Shown piece by piece: positions 60,158-64,000 of a stretch of DNA of 64,000 nt. The stretch lies in the NCBI RefSeq assembly GCF_030719215.1, contig NZ_CP120983.1:7750001-7814000 (forward strand). Direction: 5' to 3'. Within the stretch, counting starts at the first letter, position 1; each line of letters begins with the position of its first letter. A program made the position numbers and the translations under genes. This stretch comes from Streptomyces sp. Alt3 (GTDB lineage: Bacteria; Actinomycetota; Actinomycetes; Streptomycetales; Streptomycetaceae). The notes under the pieces were generated by a model. It saw only the letters and a list, made by a program, of their open reading frames with translations. It did no database searches and was not told where the DNA came from.

Positions 60158-61108
60158 ATGGCATCGAACACGCTTGTCTCCCGGCGGGGAGCCGGCAGCG
60201 GACGCAGGACCCGCCGCCGGGACGCGGACCAGGCCCGCCCGAGGACCCTGATCTCACCGGCCCAGCTCGGCCGGCCCCGGGGGAAGCTGGTCTACTGGAT
60301 CGTCTTCGCCCTGGTGGCAGCCGGCTTCACCCTGGTGTTCCTGGGCCCCCTGTACTGGATGGTCACCGGCGGCCTCAAGACCACCCAGGAAGTGGTGCAG
60401 AGCCCGCCCACCGCCTTCCCCTCCTCGATCCACACGGAGAACTACTCCCAGGCGTGGACCGTGATGGACCTGGCCCAACTGCTCCTCAACACCCTCTACT
60501 ACGCGTTCGGGGCACTCGCCTTCCAGCTCGTCCTGGACGTGGCCGCCGCCTACTCGCTGTCCAAGCTGCGACCGGTCCTCGGCAAGGCCATCCTCGGCAT
60601 GATGCTCGCCACCCTGATGATCCCGGCGACCGTCCTGGTCGTGCCGCAGTACCTCACGGTCCTCGACGTACCGATCTTCGAGCGCAACCTGCTCAACTCG
60701 CCCTGGGCGATCTGGCTGCCGTCGGTCACCAACGCCTTCAACATCTTCCTGCTGAAGCGGTTCTTCGACTCCATACCCGGCGAACTCCTCGACGCCGCGG
60801 CCATCGACGGTGCCTCACCCCTGCGCACCCTGCGCTCCATCGTCCTGCCGATCTCCCGGCCGATCCTCGGCGTCGTCTCCATCTTCGCGATCGTCGGGGT
60901 CTGGAAGGACTTCCTCTGGCCCATGCTCACCCTGCCGGACCCGGGTAAGCAGACCCTCAACGTCGGCATCTACTCGCTGTCCAACGGGGTCCCGCAGAAC
61001 GTCCTCATCGCCGCCCTCACCATCGCGTCCGTCCCGACGCTGCTGATCTTCCTGCTCTTCCAGCGCAACATCATGAGCGGTCTCACCGCCGGCGGCCTGA
61101 AGGGCTGA
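60158..61108 (+). CDS. Carbohydrate ABC transporter permease (MalG-like), alpha-glucan operon
   Basis: A 316-residue permease starting 16 bp after its partner. The Arg-rich N-terminus (about 35 residues) is cytoplasmic. The EAA-like loop LDAAAIDGASPLRTLRSIVLPIS is near residue 210, and the C-terminal helix ends NIMSGLTAGGLKG as in many MalG proteins. As in the other CUT1 loci of the window, no ATPase gene accompanies it. Confidence 0.93.
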   Translation: MASNTLVSRRGAGSGRRTRRRDADQARPRTLISPAQLGRPRGKLVYWIVFALVAAGFTLVFLGPLYWMVTGGLKTTQEVVQSPPTAFPSSIHTENYSQAWTVMDLAQLLLNTLYYAFGALAFQLVLDVAAAYSLSKLRPVLGKAILGMMLATLMIPATVLVVPQYLTVLDVPIFERNLLNSPWAIWLPSVTNAFNIFLLKRFFDSIPGELLDAAAIDGASPLRTLRSIVLPISRPILGVVSIFAIVGVWKDFLWPMLTLPDPGKQTLNVGIYSLSNGVPQNVLIAALTIASVPTLLIFLLFQRNIMSGLTAGGLKG

Positions 61109-61139
61109 CACCACCCCGCACCACTCGCCTCCCACCAGC

Positions 61140-61193
61140 ACTCCGCCGCCGGCCCACCCATCGCATGCCCCGCGTCCGGGCCGGGGGCGGAGT
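61140..61193 (+). terminator. Hairpin between the last permease and the GH13 glucosidase
   Basis: ACTCCGCCGCCGGCCC (61140-61155) pairs with 61178-61193 at 15 of 16 positions, with a 22-base loop. It could attenuate read-through into the glucosidase gene. Confidence 0.55.
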
Positions 61194-61218
61194 ACCACCT
61201 GCCCGAAAGGAACGCCAC

Positions 61219-62856
61219 GTGGCAGCCATCCGTCCGACCGAGGCCACCACCGCACCCTGGTGGCGCGACGCCGCCATCTACCAGATCTACGTACGCAGCT
61301 TCGCCGACGGCGACGGGGACGGCACCGGCGATCTCGCGGGAGTGCGGGCCAGACTGCCCTACCTCGTCGAACTGGGCGTCGACGCGCTGTGGTTCACCCC
61401 CTGGTACCTCTCCCCGCTGGCCGACGGCGGCTACGACGTGGCCGACTACCGGGTCATCGATCCCGCCTTCGGCCACCTCGCCGAGGCGGAGAAGCTCATC
61501 GCCGAAGCCCGTGAGCTCGGCATCCGCACCATCATCGACATCGTCCCCAACCACGTCTCCGACCGGCACAGCTGGTTCCGGGCAGCGCTGGCCGCCGCTC
61601 CCGGCAGCCCCGAGCGCGAGCTCTTCCACTTCCGCGAGGGACGCGGCGACCACGGGGAGATCCCGCCCAACGACTGGGTCTCGGAATTCGGCGGCACCCC
61701 CTGGACCAGGATCGACGACGGGCAGTGGTACCTGCACCTGTTCGCCCAGGGCCAGCCCGACCTCAACTGGGCGCACCCGGCGGTCCGCCAGGAACACGAG
61801 GACGTCCTGCGCTTCTGGTTCGAACGGGGCGTCGCCGGCGTGCGGATCGATTCGGCGGCCCTGCTCGCCAAGGACCCCGCCCTGCCCGACTTCGTCAAGG
61901 GCACCGACCCCCACCCGTACGTCGACCGCGACGAACTGCACGACATCTACCGCTCGTGGCGCGCCATCGCCGACCGGTACGACGGCATTTTCGTCGGCGA
62001 GGTCTGGCTCCCCGACTCCGAGCGCTTCGCCCGCTACCTGCGGCCCGACGAACTCCACACCGCCTTCAACTTCAACTTCCTGGCCTGCCCCTGGGACGCC
62101 GGGCTGCTGCGCTCCGCGATCGACGACACGCTCGCCGAGCACGCCCCCGTGGGAGCCCCCGCCACCTGGGTGCTGTGCAACCACGACGTCACCCGCACGG
62201 TCACCCGCTACGGACGTGAGGAGACCGGCTTCGACTTCGCCGCCAAGGTCTTCGGCACACCCACCGACCTGGCGCTCGGCACGCGCAGGGCGCGGGCGGC
62301 GGCCCTGCTCTCCCTGGCGCTGCCCGGCGCCGTCTACCTCTACCAGGGCGAGGAGCTGGGGCTGCCGGAGGCCGACATCCCCCGCGACCGCATCGAGGAC
62401 CCGATGCACCTGCGCTCCGGCGGCGTCGACCCGGGGAGGGACGGCTGCCGGGTCCCCCTGCCCTGGTCCGCCGCGGAGCCGTACGCCGGCTTCGGGTCCA
62501 CCGTCGAACCCTGGCTCCCGCAGCCGGCGTCCTGGGCCTCGTACGCGGCCGACGAGCAGGACACCGACCCCGGCTCCATGCTGACCCTCTACCGGGAGGC
62601 GCTGCGGCTGCGCCGCGCCGAGCCGGGCTTCGCCGCCGCGCCCGGCGAGACCTCGGACGGAAGGCTGAACTGGCTTCCGTCGGCCCCGGGCGTCCTCGCG
62701 TTCACGCGCACCCACGGCCTGATCTGTGTCGTCAACCTCTCGGGGAGCCCGGCCCCGCTCCCCGAGCACGACGAGATCCTGCTGACCAGTGCCCCGCTCG
62801 ACGGCTCGGGCCTGCTGCCCGACGACACCGCGGTCTGGCTGCGCCTGACGCGATAG
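61219..62856 (+). CDS. GH13 alpha-glucosidase (oligo-1,6-glucosidase/AglA type)
   Basis: Cytoplasmic glucosidase of 545 residues. DAAIYQIYVRSFADGDGDGTGDLAGVRARLPYL is the standard GH13 start; no signal peptide. Catalytic residues: nucleophile Asp211 in GVRIDSAALL, acid/base Glu261 in FVGEVWLPD and transition-state Asp323 in LCNHDVTR. The FGTPTDLALGTRRARAAALLSLALPGAVYLYQGEELGLPE block is typical of the oligo-1,6-glucosidase/alpha-glucosidase subfamilies. GTG 61219 has AAAGGA upstream; the frame extends upstream without homology. It would release glucose from oligosaccharides imported by the upstream transporter. Confidence 0.94.
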   Translation: MAAIRPTEATTAPWWRDAAIYQIYVRSFADGDGDGTGDLAGVRARLPYLVELGVDALWFTPWYLSPLADGGYDVADYRVIDPAFGHLAEAEKLIAEARELGIRTIIDIVPNHVSDRHSWFRAALAAAPGSPERELFHFREGRGDHGEIPPNDWVSEFGGTPWTRIDDGQWYLHLFAQGQPDLNWAHPAVRQEHEDVLRFWFERGVAGVRIDSAALLAKDPALPDFVKGTDPHPYVDRDELHDIYRSWRAIADRYDGIFVGEVWLPDSERFARYLRPDELHTAFNFNFLACPWDAGLLRSAIDDTLAEHAPVGAPATWVLCNHDVTRTVTRYGREETGFDFAAKVFGTPTDLALGTRRARAAALLSLALPGAVYLYQGEELGLPEADIPRDRIEDPMHLRSGGVDPGRDGCRVPLPWSAAEPYAGFGSTVEPWLPQPASWASYAADEQDTDPGSMLTLYREALRLRRAEPGFAAAPGETSDGRLNWLPSAPGVLAFTRTHGLICVVNLSGSPAPLPEHDEILLTSAPLDGSGLLPDDTAVWLRLTR

Positions 62857-62888
62857 CGGAGGGACCCGGGCTGCGGCACAGTGGTCGT

Positions 62889-63206
62889 ATGGACGACCTC
62901 AACGCTCTCGCCGACGAGCACCTGGCCGCGGCCCGGGCCAACGCGCACGGGCGCAGCGCGCATCTGCTGCTGCGCCAGGAGCCACTGCGGCAGACGGTGA
63001 TCGCACTGACCGGGGGATCCGCCCTCGACGAGCACAACGCACCGCCCGCCGCGTCGCTCCAGGTGCTGCGCGGTACGGTCCGGCTCACCGCAGGCTCCGG
63101 GGACGTGGACCTCACGGCGGGCGGACTGCACGCCATTCCCCAGGAGCGGCACGGGCTCCTCGCCCTGGAGGACGCGGTGGTGCTGCTCACCGCCGTGAAC
63201 GACTGA
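62889..63206 (+). CDS. Small cupin-domain protein
   Basis: A 105-residue single-domain cupin. The double-stranded beta-helix is seen in VIALTGGSALDEHNAPPAASLQVLRGTVRLTAGSGDVDLTAGGLHAIPQERHGLLALEDAVVLLTAV, in which EHN and the late RHGLLAL histidine could bind a metal. A ligand- or metal-binding role is likely, but no reaction can be assigned. It follows the GH13 gene by 32 bp and may be co-transcribed. Confidence 0.75.
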   Translation: MDDLNALADEHLAAARANAHGRSAHLLLRQEPLRQTVIALTGGSALDEHNAPPAASLQVLRGTVRLTAGSGDVDLTAGGLHAIPQERHGLLALEDAVVLLTAVND

Positions 63207-63327
63207 GCCGACCTGGAGTACACCCGCGGGATCGAGGCATGAGAGAAAGGGAGACAACGGGGACGCCGGGCACACCGGTGACGGCGTCCTGCGCGTCACC
63301 TTTTCCTACGTCCCCCGGAGTACCCGC

Positions 63328-64000
63328 GTGCCCAGCAGGACCGACGAACCCGTCGCGGAACGAACCGCGCCCCCGGCCGGGGACACACCGCGCAGGCGCT
63401 GGCGCACCGCTCTGCGCCGCACCCCCGTATCACTCTGGAACGACGACGTCTCCGACTGGGCCGCGGCCCTGACCTACTACGCCATCCTCGCGCTGCTCCC
63501 GGCGCTGCTCGTCACCGTGTCCGTCATCGGGCTGGCCAACCCCGGCGCCACGAACGCCCTGATCGCCGACATCACGGCCTTCGCGCCGGCCGAGTCCGGT
63601 GCGGCCCTGCGCCGGCCCCTGGAAGCGGCCACCCACGAACGCAGTGCCGTCTGGCTCCTCGTGGTCACGGGCAGCGTGAGCGCCGTGTGGTCCGCGTCGA
63701 GCTATCTGGCCGTCTTCCGCAGGGCGATGCACGCCATGCACCGGGTGAAGGACACCAGGCCCCCGCTGCGCCAGGCGCACATCATCGTGGCCTCGGCCGT
63801 CGGACTGCTCGTCCTGCTGATGGCGAGCGCCTTCGCCCTCGTGCTCACCGGTCCCCTCGCGCGCTGGCTCGGCCGCCTGCTGGGGCTCGCACAGGCCGGC
63901 GAGACGCTGTGGGCCGGCCTCAAGTGGCCCGTGCTGCTGTGCCTGGTCGCCTGTCTCATCGTGGGCCTCTTCAGCACCGGCCCGCGGTCCGCGCGCGGGC
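63328..64000 (+). CDS. YihY/BrkB-family membrane protein (3' end outside window)
   Basis: The frame runs off the window edge; the first 224 codons are seen. A Pro/Arg-rich N-terminus is followed by the family signature WNDDVSDWAAALTYYAILALLPALLVTVSVIGL and several transmembrane helices (VWLLVVTGSVSAVWSASSYLAVF; AHIIVASAVGLLVLLMASAFALVL; LKWPVLLCLVACLIVGL). These proteins were once called ribonuclease BN, wrongly; they are inner-membrane proteins, possibly transporters, of unproven function. GTG 63328 has CGGAG seven bases upstream. Confidence 0.85.
   Translation, partial: MPSRTDEPVAERTAPPAGDTPRRRWRTALRRTPVSLWNDDVSDWAAALTYYAILALLPALLVTVSVIGLANPGATNALIADITAFAPAESGAALRRPLEAATHERSAVWLLVVTGSVSAVWSASSYLAVFRRAMHAMHRVKDTRPPLRQAHIIVASAVGLLVLLMASAFALVLTGPLARWLGRLLGLAQAGETLWAGLKWPVLLCLVACLIVGLFSTGPRSARG

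Noticed and set aside
1..64000. CRISPR arrays, tRNA or rRNA genes, insertion sequences, prophage and att sites
   Set aside because: No regularly spaced repeats, no cloverleaf-like segments, no transposase or integrase motifs, and no flanking target-site duplications were noticed on reading; a dedicated search was not possible.

Overview
The window is high-GC actinobacterial DNA, almost certainly from a Streptomyces chromosome. The grounds are the codon use (G or C in most third positions), a WhiB-family protein, a helix-turn-helix/DUF5753 regulator divergent from a small HATPase protein, an RsbU/SpoIIE-type phosphatase, a DUF6221 protein, frequent GTG starts, and long GC-rich hairpins without U-tracts as terminators. 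I see no tRNA or rRNA gene, CRISPR array, insertion sequence, phage gene or secondary-metabolite core gene. Forty-eight genes are called. Two of them carry a one-base frameshift.

Layout. (1) 2-5817: the end of a DeoR-type regulator, then a tightly overlapping polyol-type operon (binding protein with a frameshift, two permeases, zinc alcohol dehydrogenase, PfkB kinase). (2) 5874-14730: housekeeping and regulatory genes (PP2C phosphatase with sensory domains, DUF6221, lamin-tail secreted protein, cyclophilin, short-chain dehydrogenase, RNase HI, HATPase/XRE divergent pair, WhiB protein, YkvA-like membrane protein). (3) 14768-23721: secreted polysaccharide enzymes (rhamnogalacturonan lyase PL11, GH92 mannosidase, PA14-GH2-LamG enzyme) with a VOC protein. 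(4) 23808-28075: LysR/PPOX divergent pair, Vat-like acetyltransferase, LacI regulator divergent from a PhyH-type dioxygenase. (5) 28134-40514: an L-arabinofuranose/galactofuranose-type locus, with GH2-AbfB (frameshifted) and GH127 enzymes divergent from a YtfQ-YtfR-YtfT-YjfF-type transporter, a LacI regulator and an aldose epimerase. (6) 40604-43612: secreted alpha-amylase with two starch-binding modules. (7) 43966-50995: LacI regulator, ABC transporter and GH42 beta-galactosidase. (8) 51439-52623: secreted subtilisin-type protease. (9) 52997-62856: a probable alpha-1,3-glucan locus (multimodular GH87-like enzyme, ABC transporter, GH13 glucosidase). (10) 62889-64000: a cupin protein and the start of a YihY/BrkB membrane protein.

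Taken together, much of the window is a plant and fungal polysaccharide neighbourhood. PL11, GH127, GH2-AbfB and GH42 fit pectin rhamnogalacturonan-I with its arabinan and galactan side chains, and the GH87-like, GH13 and amylase genes fit alpha-glucans. Each locus pairs secreted enzymes with a dedicated importer and usually a local LacI-type repressor.

The most interesting non-coding signals are a dispersed set of operator-like dyads with an AACG(T/A)T core ahead of several of these genes, a perfect 18-bp palindrome ahead of the GH42 transporter operon, and a GC-rich hairpin directly after the binding-protein gene in three separate transporter loci.
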